A stretch of 64,000 nt of DNA from Puniceicoccaceae bacterium (GTDB lineage Bacteria > Verrucomicrobiota > Verrucomicrobiia > Opitutales > JAFGAQ01), in the NCBI GenBank assembly GCA_028285755.1, contig JANQOQ010000008.1, forward strand, positions 753,399 through 817,398, given 5' to 3'. Shown here piece after piece: positions 1 through 9,233 of the stretch. The notes under the pieces were generated by a model. It was not told the origin of the DNA. It was given only the letters and a program-made list of their open reading frames with translations, and did no database searches. A program made the translations under genes and the position numbers. Each line of letters opens with the position of its first letter. Position 1 is the stretch's first letter.

Positions 1-2
1 CC

Positions 3-767
3 GGAATTGACCGTGTGCGGCTGATGCTCTGGGACAGTGCAAAGCAGAATGTGATCGATCATCTGCTATGTAAACAAGAGGCGACGAAGCGTGGCCTGAC
101 TGTGGATGAAGAGCAGGTGGAACTGCAAATCAGCAATATAGCAGAGCGCAACGGGGGGCTATCGGTGCTTGAGAATTATATAAAATCTCAGGGGCAGACT
201 ATTGAGGATTTAAAACAGGACATGCGCGACCGCATGTTTGTGGATGCTTTGGTAGATGCGGTGTATAATGAGATCAAGGAGCCGAAGGAGCGACATGCGA
301 AACGCTACTACAAGGAGCATCGCGAGCAATACCAAACGCCGGAACAGGTGAAATTGCGGGTCATCGAAAAACGGTTTTCGAATCCATCATTGCGAAGTAA
401 AGCACAGCAGGAGATTACAAAAATTTATGAAGCGTTGACGGGTGGAAAGTCATTTAAACTGATGATCAACCAAAAATCAGATCGCCCTCAAAATGGAGGT
501 TCCCTGGGTTGGGCGCAACGGGGGAATCTGGATGCTAAGGTGGAAGAACGGGTATTTGTAATGGAAGCAGGTCAATTTACTGAGCCACTCGAGGCTCAAA
601 ATAGCTGGCAAATACTGGAAGTTGAGGAAAAGCAGGAAGCTTCGGAAAAGAGTTTTGACGAGGTAAAGGCAGAGATCATACAGATCCTTTGGCAAGAGGA
701 ACGGCAGTCCAAACTCAAACAACTTGTGGACAAATTGCGTAAAGCCGCAGTGATCAAAGAGGACTAA
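3..767 (+). CDS. SurA/parvulin-type peptidylprolyl isomerase, 5' end cut off
   Basis: C-terminal 254 or so residues of a periplasmic folding chaperone. The frame is open to the window edge, so the signal peptide and true start lie upstream; the internal GTG at 15 is not a convincing start. The first half is helical and charged, like the SurA N-terminal chaperone domain. The region around residues 110-210 looks like a parvulin domain, with GGSLGWAQRG followed by a hydrophobic stretch and a LEAQNSWQILEVEE end strand, the usual parvulin ending. Family members help outer-membrane proteins fold, some with weak isomerase activity. The stop overlaps the stop of the convergent ftsK by 4 bp. SurA versus PpiD/PrsA type cannot be decided without the N terminus. 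Confidence 0.8.
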   Translation, partial: GIDRVRLMLWDSAKQNVIDHLLCKQEATKRGLTVDEEQVELQISNIAERNGGLSVLENYIKSQGQTIEDLKQDMRDRMFVDALVDAVYNEIKEPKERHAKRYYKEHREQYQTPEQVKLRVIEKRFSNPSLRSKAQQEITKIYEALTGGKSFKLMINQKSDRPQNGGSLGWAQRGNLDAKVEERVFVMEAGQFTEPLEAQNSWQILEVEEKQEASEKSFDEVKAEIIQILWQEERQSKLKQLVDKLRKAAVIKED

Positions 768-3313
768 AGGCTGTCCAGGTCTTGCAGGATTTCGCGGGGT
801 TGGGAGCCGTTATCCGGGCCAACGAGGCCACGCTCTTCGAGGATCTCCATGATGCGTGCTGCACGGTTGTAACCAATACGTAGCCGCCTTTGCAGCATCG
901 AGGTGGAGGCCCGCTTGCTGGAGCGTATCACCTCGATGGCGTCTGGTACCAGGGAGTCTCCCCAGTCTTCCCCGTCGGGCCCGAAGCTGGCTTCCTCATC
1001 GTCATCCCCGCTTTCGACCTGACGTTGGATCTCTTCGGCGATTTGCGGAGGCCCGTTTACTTTCAGGAACTCAACGATGTCGTTGATTTCATCGTCAGAG
1101 ACAAAAGCGCCCTGCGCTCGAATCAGGTGATGCACCCCGGGCGGGATAAAAAGCATATCGCCTTTACCAATCAGGGTATCCGCGCCCCCACCATCCAGGA
1201 TGGTGCGGCTATCTACTTTGGAAGCTACTTTGAACGAGATACGGCTGGGTAAATTCGCTTTAATGACACCTGTGATTACGTTTACGGAGGGACGTTGGGT
1301 CGCAATGACGAGATGGATGCCCGCAGCACGTGCGAGCTGCGCAAGGCGGGCAACGCAGGTCTCAATATCTGCGGGTGCGACCATCATTAAGTCGGCCAAC
1401 TCGTCGATGATACATACGATGTAGGGAAGTTTTTTTTCCGGGATTTCTAGGACGTTTTCATCACGGGGCACCGCAATGTTGTTAACGGCTGCACGTTCTT
1501 CAGCGGTGAGCTCTTTGTCCAGGTTTTTAGCGAGCTCTTTGGATTCCTGATTGCGCAGAATCTTCGCGTTAAATCCGGCAATATTGCGCACGCCTACCTG
1601 TGCAAATATCTGGTAGCGCCTTTCCATCTCAGAGATGAGCCACTTGAGTGCATTGGGTACTTTTTTGGGGTCGGTCACGACCGGGATCAGCATGTGCGGC
1701 AAGTCGTTAAATATCTGCATTTCGACGATCTTCGGATCCACCATGATGAAGCGCAGGTCATCGGGGCTCGAGTGGTAGAGCAGGGAGCTGATAATTGCAT
1801 TGATACACACGGTCTTACCGGAGCCGGTGGAACCTGCGATTAAGAGGTGTGGCATACGGGTGAGATCGGCTACGAGAGGCTTTCCGCTGACCTCCTTGCC
1901 AAGCACGATGGGGATCTCTGCCTTACTGTCTGCCCAAACATTGGTCTCCAGTATGTCCCTTACCCGGACGGATTGCGGATGTTCGTTAGGGATTTCGATG
2001 CCTACAACCCCTTTTCCGGGTACCGGTGCAAGGATGCGAACGGACTGCGCGCGCAGGGCCATCGTCAGGTTTTTCTCAAGACCCGCAATTTTTTCGACCC
2101 GTACCCCCGGAGCCGGATGCAGATCATAACGGGTAATCACCGGACCAATATGCACCTCACCGACGGATACCTTGATATTAAAATCCTCGAGTGTGGATTT
2201 CAGGCTTTCGGCGATCTGTTGATGATCGGTTGCCCCATGTTGCAGCGATGCGCCTGATTCTTCCAACAGATCAATGGATGGAAATTTGTATTTTCCCTTA
2301 CGTACAGGGGTAGTGCCCGTGTTTTTTTCTACTTTCGCGCTGCTGACGATTTTGACTTGTTCTTTCTTTTCTCCCGCTTTGGGAGTGGGTATTCGTATCT
2401 TCGGAGTGGCTTTGGGCTTAGGTGTTTCTACAACTTCTTCCTGGGGATCAGGTTCCGGGACTTTTATTTTGGGTAAATGGCTTTCAGGGTAGTCCATCTG
2501 GAGTGGCGAAGGTTCCGACTCGTTCTCATTCACACTCTTGCCGAAGAAGGGCTTGAGCGGGCCGCGCTTCAAACGCATGAAGAAAGGCAGTGCAGGTTCT
2601 TCATCCTCGAGCAAAACGGGTTTTTCAATGGGGCTCCTTGGTTTTCTTTCCGGCAACTTGGGAAGACGAATTTTTGAAAATAACCATGCAATGGATCGAA
2701 CGACTTCCTGGAAAACCAGGCCGATACCGAGCAAAAATGAGACCAGCATGATGGTTGCTGAGCCAAAGACTCCCAGGGGGTTTTGAAAATAATTGCCATA
2801 AGCGATTTGCCCTAAAAGCCCCCCCATGTCGTTAGTCAGATATTGTCGGGGAAACCGTTGATCAAATTCCGATAACGAATGCACATTGAGTAGCTCCGCA
2901 AATCCACAACCCCCGATTATCAGCAATACAGCACCCAGTAGGCGCAGTAGCGAGATCTGTTTGGGACGCCTGAAAAAGAGCAGTAATCCGAATTGCAGTA
3001 AGATCAGTCCCACTGCAAAAGCGATGAGTCCCAGGTAGTGAAGCGCCAGAAAACCGAGGTCTGCACCAAATTGACCGACGAGATTCGGATCCCCAAAGCG
3101 GTGGGTCACCCTAGCGATCCCTTCGAACAGGCCTTTTTGGTTAAACCGATAGTCGATCAAAGCGACACTGTACAGGCATGCAAGCAGTATTAAGATACTG
3201 CCTATCAGGGGTTTCGGGTGGCGAAGCCTGGGTCCAAAAGTAGCCTGGATCGGGCGTTTCGTTTCTTTTGGTTTTTTGTCTGCCTTCTTTCGCTTCGTGC
3301 TAACTTTACTCAC
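764..3313 (-). CDS. ftsK: DNA translocase FtsK/SpoIIIE
   Basis: 849-residue septal DNA pump that clears chromosome termini during division and activates XerCD at dif. The N terminus is basic, followed by four hydrophobic segments (about 37-54, 85-113, 122-141 and 181-203). A Pro/Glu/Lys-rich linker (about 215-345) joins them to the motor. Walker A is GSTGSGKT at 494-501 and Walker B is IIDELADLM near 635. A C-terminal winged-helix gamma domain (about 786-845, ending RAARIMEILEERGLVGP) should read KOPS sites. The length is typical of compact FtsK proteins with a short linker. The start is GTG (3313) with AAAAGA just upstream. It is divergent from the isomerase gene at 3463. Confidence 0.97.
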   Translation of the reverse strand: MSKVSTKRKKADKKPKETKRPIQATFGPRLRHPKPLIGSILILLACLYSVALIDYRFNQKGLFEGIARVTHRFGDPNLVGQFGADLGFLALHYLGLIAFAVGLILLQFGLLLFFRRPKQISLLRLLGAVLLIIGGCGFAELLNVHSLSEFDQRFPRQYLTNDMGGLLGQIAYGNYFQNPLGVFGSATIMLVSFLLGIGLVFQEVVRSIAWLFSKIRLPKLPERKPRSPIEKPVLLEDEEPALPFFMRLKRGPLKPFFGKSVNENESEPSPLQMDYPESHLPKIKVPEPDPQEEVVETPKPKATPKIRIPTPKAGEKKEQVKIVSSAKVEKNTGTTPVRKGKYKFPSIDLLEESGASLQHGATDHQQIAESLKSTLEDFNIKVSVGEVHIGPVITRYDLHPAPGVRVEKIAGLEKNLTMALRAQSVRILAPVPGKGVVGIEIPNEHPQSVRVRDILETNVWADSKAEIPIVLGKEVSGKPLVADLTRMPHLLIAGSTGSGKTVCINAIISSLLYHSSPDDLRFIMVDPKIVEMQIFNDLPHMLIPVVTDPKKVPNALKWLISEMERRYQIFAQVGVRNIAGFNAKILRNQESKELAKNLDKELTAEERAAVNNIAVPRDENVLEIPEKKLPYIVCIIDELADLMMVAPADIETCVARLAQLARAAGIHLVIATQRPSVNVITGVIKANLPSRISFKVASKVDSRTILDGGGADTLIGKGDMLFIPPGVHHLIRAQGAFVSDDEINDIVEFLKVNGPPQIAEEIQRQVESGDDDEEASFGPDGEDWGDSLVPDAIEVIRSSKRASTSMLQRRLRIGYNRAARIMEILEERGLVGPDNGSQPREILQDLDSL

Positions 3314-3412
3314 TCTTTTACGATTATGTATATTAATAAAGTAAACTAATCTGGTGTTTTGTTCAATCTTTGCTTTTACGAGATATTCTTAGACGCCGTT
3401 TTGTATAATTTT

Positions 3413-3434
3413 ATTACAAAATTGGTTTTGTAAT
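3413..3434. promoter_or_regulatory. Perfect 9-bp inverted repeat in the ftsK/manA divergent region
   Basis: The arms ATTACAAAA and TTTTGTAAT are separated by TTGG. The element sits 29 bp before the isomerase start and about 100 bp before the ftsK start. A TATAAT hexamer lies just beside it at 3404-3409. The position and symmetry suit a dimeric repressor site, but no matching regulator gene is adjacent. Confidence 0.4.
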
Positions 3435-3462
3435 TCGAAAAAGCATACTTCATAAGCATAGC

Positions 3463-4401
3463 ATGAGCTGGATAAGATTGGAACCTTTGTATCAGGAGCG
3501 AGTCTGGGGTGGGCGCAATTTGGAGAGCTTCCTGAGGCGCAAACTTCCCCAGGATAAAGTGATCGGCGAGAGCTGGGAAATCGTGGATCGGCCGGAAGCC
3601 CAGTCCAAGTTTGAATCCGGCGTAACGCTTCGGACATTGATTGAACGTGAGAGCGCCCATATCATGGGACCGGAGTGGGACCCGCAGCGTCCCTTTCCCA
3701 TTTTGGTGAAATGGCTCGACTGCCAGGCGCGGCTTAGCCTGCAGGTGCATCCGCCGGCCTCGATTGCTCCTGAGCTTGGGGGGGAGCCGAAAACGGAGAA
3801 TTGGTATATCGCCGATGCCAAGGAAGATGCGGCGTTGATCCTGGGGTTGAAGCATGGGGTAACGCAAGATGCCTTTGAAGCGGGTATAGAAACGACGAGC
3901 CTGGAGCCCCTTTTGCACCGTATCCCTTCGAAACCCGGGGATTCGGTATTGGTGGAGAGTGGCCGGCTGCACGCGATTGATGCGGGCAACCTCATCCTCG
4001 AAATTCAGCAAAATTCGGATACGACCTACCGGGTGTATGATTGGGGGCGGGTTGGCCTGGATGGTAAACCCCGCACACTGCATTTGGAGGAATCCATCAA
4101 GAGCATCGACTTCAATGATTTTGAGCCGGATACGCTCAAGCATCGGTCGGGTGACCATGTGTTGGCGGATTGTGCGGAGTTTCGCATTCGCAAATTTGAA
4201 ATGAATGCAGAGAGTGAACCCCTAAACATAGCAGCCAATCAGCAAGCTAGAATGCTCCATGTCGTAGAGGGCGAAGTGATAGACAGTCTTTCAGAGGGTA
4301 TTGCCCGTAAAGGGGATAACTTGATTTTGCCCTATGGGGCCGCATTTGAACTTTCGTCGAAAGGGAATAGTACCTTTTTAATGACAGATAATTTTAGCTA
4401 A
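3463..4401 (+). CDS. manA: Class I mannose-6-phosphate isomerase
   Basis: 312-residue zinc isomerase interconverting fructose-6-phosphate and mannose-6-phosphate in the cytoplasm, feeding GDP-mannose and other sugar nucleotides. The length matches the short Bacillus ManA type rather than the roughly 390-residue enterobacterial type. Visible signatures are VWGG near residue 15, GESWE at 35-39, LQVHP with predicted zinc ligand H96, KTENWY with E112, and RLHAIDAG with H170, followed by LEIQQNSDTTYRVYDW. The C-terminal part (about 235-312) is a second cupin-like half. The ATG at 3463 is the only early start. An unknown membrane-anchored gene follows after 9 bp, probably on the same transcript. 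Confidence 0.93.
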   Translation: MSWIRLEPLYQERVWGGRNLESFLRRKLPQDKVIGESWEIVDRPEAQSKFESGVTLRTLIERESAHIMGPEWDPQRPFPILVKWLDCQARLSLQVHPPASIAPELGGEPKTENWYIADAKEDAALILGLKHGVTQDAFEAGIETTSLEPLLHRIPSKPGDSVLVESGRLHAIDAGNLILEIQQNSDTTYRVYDWGRVGLDGKPRTLHLEESIKSIDFNDFEPDTLKHRSGDHVLADCAEFRIRKFEMNAESEPLNIAANQQARMLHVVEGEVIDSLSEGIARKGDNLILPYGAAFELSSKGNSTFLMTDNFS

Positions 4402-4410
4402 CTCTCTCAA

Positions 4411-5088
4411 ATGGCTACTCCTGACATTCCACCCACTCCTCCGAAAAGCCGACCGCTACTCGTACGCTTTGTGCAGATGGTGTTGATGTTGGTTGTGCTT
4501 ACAGTGTTTGCCGGTGGAGGGGTTTATTTGTTTAAGGAGCGTGTGTTGGAATACTACCTGAGGTTTAAAACGGGTTATCGCACCGATGTTGGCGATATGC
4601 AGCTGGATTTGCTGAATGGTAATCTTCAGGTTTTCGACCTCACCGTTTATAATCCACCCTATTTGCCTATCGAAATACTGGGCGTAATTGAGTATGCCGA
4701 ATTAAGGTGGCAGCCCCGTGATATTCTTCAATTCCCCAAAAAACTGGATTATCTGGAAGCTGAAGTCAGCTCAGTGACGATCATTCGCATGGAGGGGAAT
4801 CGCTTTAACATCCATGATCTGGTAGGGGCCGTTACGCATGCCTGGGCAGGTGCGCAGACGAGTGCAGAATCTTCGATGTTTTTTAAGCAGGCCATCATCC
4901 GCTTTAATTATGTGGTCGCGTATGACCAAAAGTCTGACTACGAGGAGCGTTTTGAGCAGTTGATCGATTATCAGGCTGAGCATCTCAATGTCACCCGGTT
5001 ATCCGAGCTTTACAGACCTGTGATTCGAACGGTGAGAGACGAGATAGACGGCTTCTATTTTATAAATTATCTGCTCGAGAGTTTGTAA
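4411..5088 (+). CDS. Membrane-anchored protein of unknown function
   Basis: 225 residues. A Pro-rich cytoplasmic start is followed by one hydrophobic segment at about 20-45 and a C-terminal domain predicted to be periplasmic. Residues 55-130 (GYRTDVGDMQLDLLNG, then VFDLTVYNPP) resemble the beginning of AsmA/DUF748-type proteins, where a lipid-groove domain follows one membrane anchor, but this protein is far shorter than those families. It lies 9 bp after the isomerase gene, so it is probably cotranscribed. The family is not identified. The AsmA-like reading is a weak inference from the pattern of a membrane helix followed by amphipathic strands. Confidence 0.7.
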   Translation: MATPDIPPTPPKSRPLLVRFVQMVLMLVVLTVFAGGGVYLFKERVLEYYLRFKTGYRTDVGDMQLDLLNGNLQVFDLTVYNPPYLPIEILGVIEYAELRWQPRDILQFPKKLDYLEAEVSSVTIIRMEGNRFNIHDLVGAVTHAWAGAQTSAESSMFFKQAIIRFNYVVAYDQKSDYEERFEQLIDYQAEHLNVTRLSELYRPVIRTVRDEIDGFYFINYLLESL

Positions 5089-5200
5089 TCGACTTTTTAG
5101 TTACTTGCACTTTTGGGCGTTTTCAGTCATTTTAACTACTTTTGTAAGATCAAATGTGGTCTATTTTAGGGTGCTAAAACAAATGTATTTATAGATTTCT

Positions 5201-5851
5201 ATGTCTAGTAAAGATCAACAATCCGTAGAGAAGAAAATCAAGGAAACCTATGGCTCCATCGAGGAAGAGCGGGCTAAAAATGAATCTCAACCTGAAGAGC
5301 AGGGGGAAGCGACTACTGCCGAAAGTGTAGAAAGTCTGGGTGAGCTTTTGGAGAAATATGAAGCGCTCTCTGTGAGCTTAGAGGAGGAGAAAAAGAAAGC
5401 CGAAGATTTTCAGACAAAATATTTGCGTGCGGTTGCAGACCTCGAAAACTTCCGCAAGCGAGCGGTTCGTGAAAAGGAGGAGCTGTATCGACTGGCCCTG
5501 GGCAACTTCGCCGAGGAGTTTTTTCCCGTAATCGACAATTTTAAGCTTGGCATGGCGTCTGCTGAAAATCATCCGGAGGCAAAGGTCGTCAGCGAAGGGT
5601 TTAAAATGGTATATGGTCAAATGCTGGATGTTTTTAAAAACCACAAGATCGAGGAAATCGATCCTGCCGGGCAGGATTTTGACCCTCAGTTTCATGAATC
5701 CGTTGCGCATGAGCCTCATGAATCCATCGAGGAAAATAAGGTAGTCCAAACAGTGAGAGTCGGGTACAAAATCAATGATCGGTTATTAAGGGCTGCGGCT
5801 GTTACTGTATCCAGTGGCCCGCCTGATACAGCTGAAAATGCTGAGGGCTAA
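5201..5851 (+). CDS. grpE: Nucleotide exchange factor GrpE
   Basis: 216-residue cochaperone that releases ADP from DnaK. The N-terminal 60 residues are acidic and disordered-looking. A long coiled coil follows (about 60-130) with the family sequence ADLENFRKRAVREKEE, and then the compact beta domain with EEIDPAGQDFDPQFHESV and a final VRVGY-type strand. The dimer helix plus beta wing is the normal GrpE layout and the length is usual. It is followed by dnaJ after 19 bp. No dnaK is in this operon, so DnaK is encoded elsewhere. No CIRCE inverted repeat is visible in the 112 bp upstream. Confidence 0.97.
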   Translation: MSSKDQQSVEKKIKETYGSIEEERAKNESQPEEQGEATTAESVESLGELLEKYEALSVSLEEEKKKAEDFQTKYLRAVADLENFRKRAVREKEELYRLALGNFAEEFFPVIDNFKLGMASAENHPEAKVVSEGFKMVYGQMLDVFKNHKIEEIDPAGQDFDPQFHESVAHEPHESIEENKVVQTVRVGYKINDRLLRAAAVTVSSGPPDTAENAEG

Positions 5852-5870
5852 CAGAGAGAATTTATAATAC

Positions 5871-7010
5871 ATGGCAAAAGCAGATTATTATGAACTTTTG
5901 GGAGTTGGCAGAGATGCATCCGCTGAGGAGCTGAAGAAGGCTTACCGCAAGCTTGCGGTCAAATACCACCCAGATAAAAACCCCGGTGATGCCAGTGCTG
6001 AAGCCAAATTTAAGGAAATTTCTGAAGCTTACGATGTATTGAAAGACGCGGAGAAACGCTCTGCATACGATCGTTTTGGGCATGCCGCCTTCCAGGGTGC
6101 CGGTGCGGGTGCCGCGCGAGGTGCTGCCGGCGGGGTTGACCCGTTTGATGTATTTCGCGAGGTCTTCGGTGGAGGCCGTGGCGGGGGTATTTTTGATGAG
6201 TTTTTTGGCGGTGCATCCGGGGGATCGACCGGTCAGGAAGGTTCAGATTTGCGCTACGACCTGGAGATCAGTCTGGAAGAGGCCGCCGAGGGTGTGGAGA
6301 AGGAAATTCGCTACCGTCGCGCGGTGGTGTGTGACCACTGCGATGGCTCGGGTGCTGAGCCGGGATCCCGCCGTGTCAAGTGCCCTACATGCGGAGGTTC
6401 CGGGCAGGTCACATCGTCTCGCGGGTTTATCAGTTTCAGGCAGGTTTGTCCCACTTGCCATGGTTCTGGTGTGGTGATTGAGAACAAATGTAAGAAATGT
6501 GGTGGGGAAGGCCGTGTCGAAGAGACGAGCAAGCTCAAGGTGAAAATCCCGGCTGGGGTGGATACCGGTTCGCGCCTGCGATCAGCGGGTAAAGGAGAAG
6601 CGGGAGTGCAGGGAGCGCCGTCCGGAGATCTTTATATCGTACTGCACGTCAAGGAGCATGATATATTTGAGCGTCATGGGGATGACCTCTTTTGCGAAAT
6701 CCCGATTAAGTTCACCTTGGCGACACTCGGTGGCACTTTGAATGTACCCACACTTTTCGGTAAGGCTTCGCTTAAAATACCATCCGGCACCCAGTCGGGC
6801 ACGGTTTTCCGTTTGCGCGGACATGGGATGCCGCGACTACGCGGGGGCAATAAGGGTGATCAACTTGTGAAAGTGATTATCGATGTGCCTAAGAAGCTCA
6901 ATTCGGAGCAGCGCACCAAACTTGAAGAATTTGCCGAAGTGAGTGGAGATCCCGCAAACCCAATGGGAGATAGCTTCTTCGAAAAAGCCAAGCGCTTCTT
7001 TAAAGAATAA
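5871..7010 (+). CDS. dnaJ: Chaperone DnaJ (Hsp40, type I)
   Basis: 379-residue cochaperone that delivers substrates to DnaK and stimulates its ATPase. All type I parts are present: the J domain (1-70) with HPD at 33-35, a Gly/Phe-rich linker (about 72-120) unusually rich in Gly-Gly-Gly and Ala, four CxxCxGxG zinc modules ([32 protein letters not shown], about 155-215), and two beta-barrel substrate domains up to the C terminus. It lies between grpE and prmA in one operon. Confidence 0.98.
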   Translation: MAKADYYELLGVGRDASAEELKKAYRKLAVKYHPDKNPGDASAEAKFKEISEAYDVLKDAEKRSAYDRFGHAAFQGAGAGAARGAAGGVDPFDVFREVFGGGRGGGIFDEFFGGASGGSTGQEGSDLRYDLEISLEEAAEGVEKEIRYRRAVVCDHCDGSGAEPGSRRVKCPTCGGSGQVTSSRGFISFRQVCPTCHGSGVVIENKCKKCGGEGRVEETSKLKVKIPAGVDTGSRLRSAGKGEAGVQGAPSGDLYIVLHVKEHDIFERHGDDLFCEIPIKFTLATLGGTLNVPTLFGKASLKIPSGTQSGTVFRLRGHGMPRLRGGNKGDQLVKVIIDVPKKLNSEQRTKLEEFAEVSGDPANPMGDSFFEKAKRFFKE

Positions 7011-7021
7011 GATCGATTGCT

Positions 7022-7909
7022 ATGCTTGAGATATCCCTCCAGGTGGAGCCGGAGTGGGCGGATGTTCTGGAAGCCTATTTCTGTGAAGAACTGCAAAACC
7101 ACTGGTTGCTCTTTCAGAGTCATAAGTCCAAGCCGACTTTTCTAAAAGGGTATTTTGACAGCGTAGAAACTGCACAGACTGAGCTAGATCAGCTACAAAC
7201 CCATACCAGTCTTCCTTATCTGTGGGATGCCTTTACGCAAAATACGCTGCAGGATGAGGATTGGAAGCTCGCTTACCGAAATCACCTCAAACCCTGGAAC
7301 TATGGGCCACTTCACTGGATACCCATTTGGGAAAAAGGAGACCATGTGTTTTCTGCGGAGGACCGGGTTGTGTATCTGGATTCAGGGATGGCCTTTGGGA
7401 CGGGTAGCCATGAAACGACGCGCCTATGCGCACGCGCATTAGTAAATCATTGGCAGGAAGCGGGTGATTTGAATCAGAATGTCATCGATGCAGGCTGTGG
7501 ATCGGGTGTCCTGGGGATGTCAGCAAGCGTCTTGGGTTATAGTAATATATACGCGTTTGACCGTGATCCTGAAGCCGTCAAAGTTACGCAGGAAAACATT
7601 CGGGATAATGATCTGCCTTCGACTATTGAAGTCGCCCATGCAGGGCTTGAGGATGGCCTGAAAGATCGAAAGGCCGGGATTATTCTGGCGAATATCCAGG
7701 CCGATGTGCTTGCGATCTATGCGGAAAACCTGGTTGGCGCCTGGGAGCCCAAGGGTGGAAAGCTCATCTTGAGCGGTATCCTAAACGGAGAAGAGGCGAT
7801 GATTATTGATCAGTTCAAGAAACAGCTGGATACTTTTTATCCAAACCAGCAGTTCGGCTTTCAGGTAAACCCCGATGGCGAATGGGTGGCTGTGATTGTT
7901 GTAAAGTAG
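7022..7909 (+). CDS. prmA: Ribosomal protein L11 methyltransferase
   Basis: 295-residue SAM-dependent enzyme that trimethylates ribosomal protein L11. The N-terminal third is the small L11-recognition domain. The Rossmann methyltransferase domain has DSGMAFGTGSHETTR, then IDAGCGSGVLGM as the SAM-binding glycine loop (near 157-168), and LANIQADVL as the catalytic NxxA/D-type motif. Linkage to dnaJ and grpE recurs in several bacteria and supports the assignment. The gene starts 11 bp after dnaJ and ends convergently with a lipoprotein gene. A 6-bp inverted repeat (TAGGTA/TACCTA, 7907-7924) covers both stop codons but has no T-run, so it is not called a terminator. Confidence 0.93.
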   Translation: MLEISLQVEPEWADVLEAYFCEELQNHWLLFQSHKSKPTFLKGYFDSVETAQTELDQLQTHTSLPYLWDAFTQNTLQDEDWKLAYRNHLKPWNYGPLHWIPIWEKGDHVFSAEDRVVYLDSGMAFGTGSHETTRLCARALVNHWQEAGDLNQNVIDAGCGSGVLGMSASVLGYSNIYAFDRDPEAVKVTQENIRDNDLPSTIEVAHAGLEDGLKDRKAGIILANIQADVLAIYAENLVGAWEPKGGKLILSGILNGEEAMIIDQFKKQLDTFYPNQQFGFQVNPDGEWVAVIVVK

Positions 7910-7917
7910 GTAGTTGT

Positions 7918-8382
7918 TTACCTAATGCTTGATGGAGGTCCTCTTCGTATGGGTTTTTGTTCTTCTTTTGCAGCTTTTCGAACGGCCTCTTCGTTTGCTG
8001 CGGCTTCTTTCATCTGGTTTATTTCATCTAGAAGTTCGTAGCATTCAGCATCGATTGCCGCCTGTTCGAGCGCTTCAAACTGACCTTTTAGATCCGCAAT
8101 TTCTTCTTTTTGATCGTCCCCAATCATAAAGAACAGAGCTGGCCAAAATAGGACCATACCGACTGTAAACGCAGCTGTATCTTTGCGTCTTTCACTCTCT
8201 TGAATACCCATTAATTGATTCATCCTTGAATTCACCCTAAGCATTTCCATACGGAGCTGCTCACAATTATAATCACCATAGTTCTCAGGAGAGACATAGG
8301 TGGGTTGGATTTTATTTGGGTGGGTAGCGCAGCCGGAAATCAGGATAGCAACTACACACATGATAGTGAGTGTTTTTTTCAT
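7918..8382 (-). CDS. Small conserved lipoprotein with internal hydrophobic segment
   Basis: 154 residues. The signal peptide ends in a lipobox (ISGC, Cys18), so the mature protein should be lipid-anchored. The segment YVSPENYGDYNCEQLRMEM, a Trp/Phe-rich membrane-like stretch VGMVLFWPALFF and a closing coiled coil (DLKGQFEALEQAA) form a pattern seen in a small uncharacterised lipoprotein family widespread in Gram-negative bacteria. Its function is unknown. The C terminus is basic and Pro-rich. It lies 38 bp downstream of another lipoprotein gene on the same strand and probably shares its transcript. Confidence 0.8.
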   Translation of the reverse strand: MKKTLTIMCVVAILISGCATHPNKIQPTYVSPENYGDYNCEQLRMEMLRVNSRMNQLMGIQESERRKDTAAFTVGMVLFWPALFFMIGDDQKEEIADLKGQFEALEQAAIDAECYELLDEINQMKEAAANEEAVRKAAKEEQKPIRRGPPSSIR

Positions 8383-8420
8383 AGCTTATTGAAGTTGGAA
8401 AATCGGCTGATGGTTATTAA

Positions 8421-9023
8421 TTAGAGATGCTGCTCTATGTCAGCTGTTGCCTCTAACATTAAGTTGTACATCGCACTGTGCACATTCGAATTAATCTTCT
8501 CCGGAGGATCTAGACTCGCAACATAGGTACCCGTGGATATTAAACCCGAATCATATGTTTTTTCGAGTAAAAGGTTGCCTGAGGAATCAAACAAGGTTAC
8601 GTCAATAACTACCTGTGTTTCTGGAGTAATCGCAAAGCCAAGATTCTTAAGTTGATTGTACTTGTAATCGAAAGAATTAATTTTGGGTTCTATAATGATG
8701 CGATAGTCACTACTTTCTGGGATTTCGGTTGAGTGATCCGCACCTTCCCTAAACATTTGTGATAAGACTTCAACTGCTATGTTCTTTATGTAATTACCGA
8801 GTTTTAGCTGTATTGTATTTGCACTACCGGTAAAGCTGGATGGTTTTTGTGAGTAAATTTTGTTGTCATCTTCAATACTGGTAACAACCAGTGCTTTACC
8901 GTCGTAGACTCCTTCGAAAGTGGGTAAGTCTTGTGTAATGTAGTCGGGATTATAACGCACCATTGTAGTGCATCCGGAAAGTAGCATTAATGTAGTTACA
9001 AAGAAAACACAGTATTTATTCAT
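8421..9023 (-). CDS. Predicted lipoprotein, unknown function
   Basis: 200 residues with a clear lipoprotein signal peptide (LLSGC lipobox, Cys18). The mature part alternates beta-strand-like stretches with a helix near 85-105 (QLKLGNYIKNIAVEVL), followed by DYRIIIEPKINSFDYKY and a long C-terminal helix. This layout is reminiscent of small periplasmic transport-auxiliary lipoproteins, but no family is recognised. The coding sequence looks AT-richer than flanking housekeeping genes. It is first gene of a two-lipoprotein unit, with about 210 bp of AT-rich non-coding DNA before it. Confidence 0.75.
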   Translation of the reverse strand: MNKYCVFFVTTLMLLSGCTTMVRYNPDYITQDLPTFEGVYDGKALVVTSIEDDNKIYSQKPSSFTGSANTIQLKLGNYIKNIAVEVLSQMFREGADHSTEIPESSDYRIIIEPKINSFDYKYNQLKNLGFAITPETQVVIDVTLFDSSGNLLLEKTYDSGLISTGTYVASLDPPEKINSNVHSAMYNLMLEATADIEQHL

Positions 9024-9233
9024 AAAAGGATTGGAGAAGTTAACTATTTACCGAGAGTTGATATTTAAAAGATTTGCTAATGAATAATGTCAATTCATGA
9101 GTAGATAATCTAATTAGGTTATTAGGCTGTGTTATTTAATTACATAGTAATTTTAATAAGTATTTTTAACGACTAGATTAGTCAGTTAACTTAATCTTAG
9201 CTTTATATAATGGGGATTATCCCATTTCGCCAT

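Noticed and set aside
3376-4158. Long minus-strand open frame (260 codons) opposite manA
   Set aside because: It lies wholly antisense to a gene with clear isomerase motifs, has no recognisable family and shows mirror-image composition of the real frame.
5089-5200. CIRCE heat-shock operator before grpE
   Set aside because: No TTAGCACTC/GAGTGCTAA inverted repeat is present in the 112 bases.
7907-7924. Bidirectional terminator between prmA and the lipoprotein gene
   Set aside because: The 6-bp stem TAGGTA/TACCTA is weak and has no T-run on either side.
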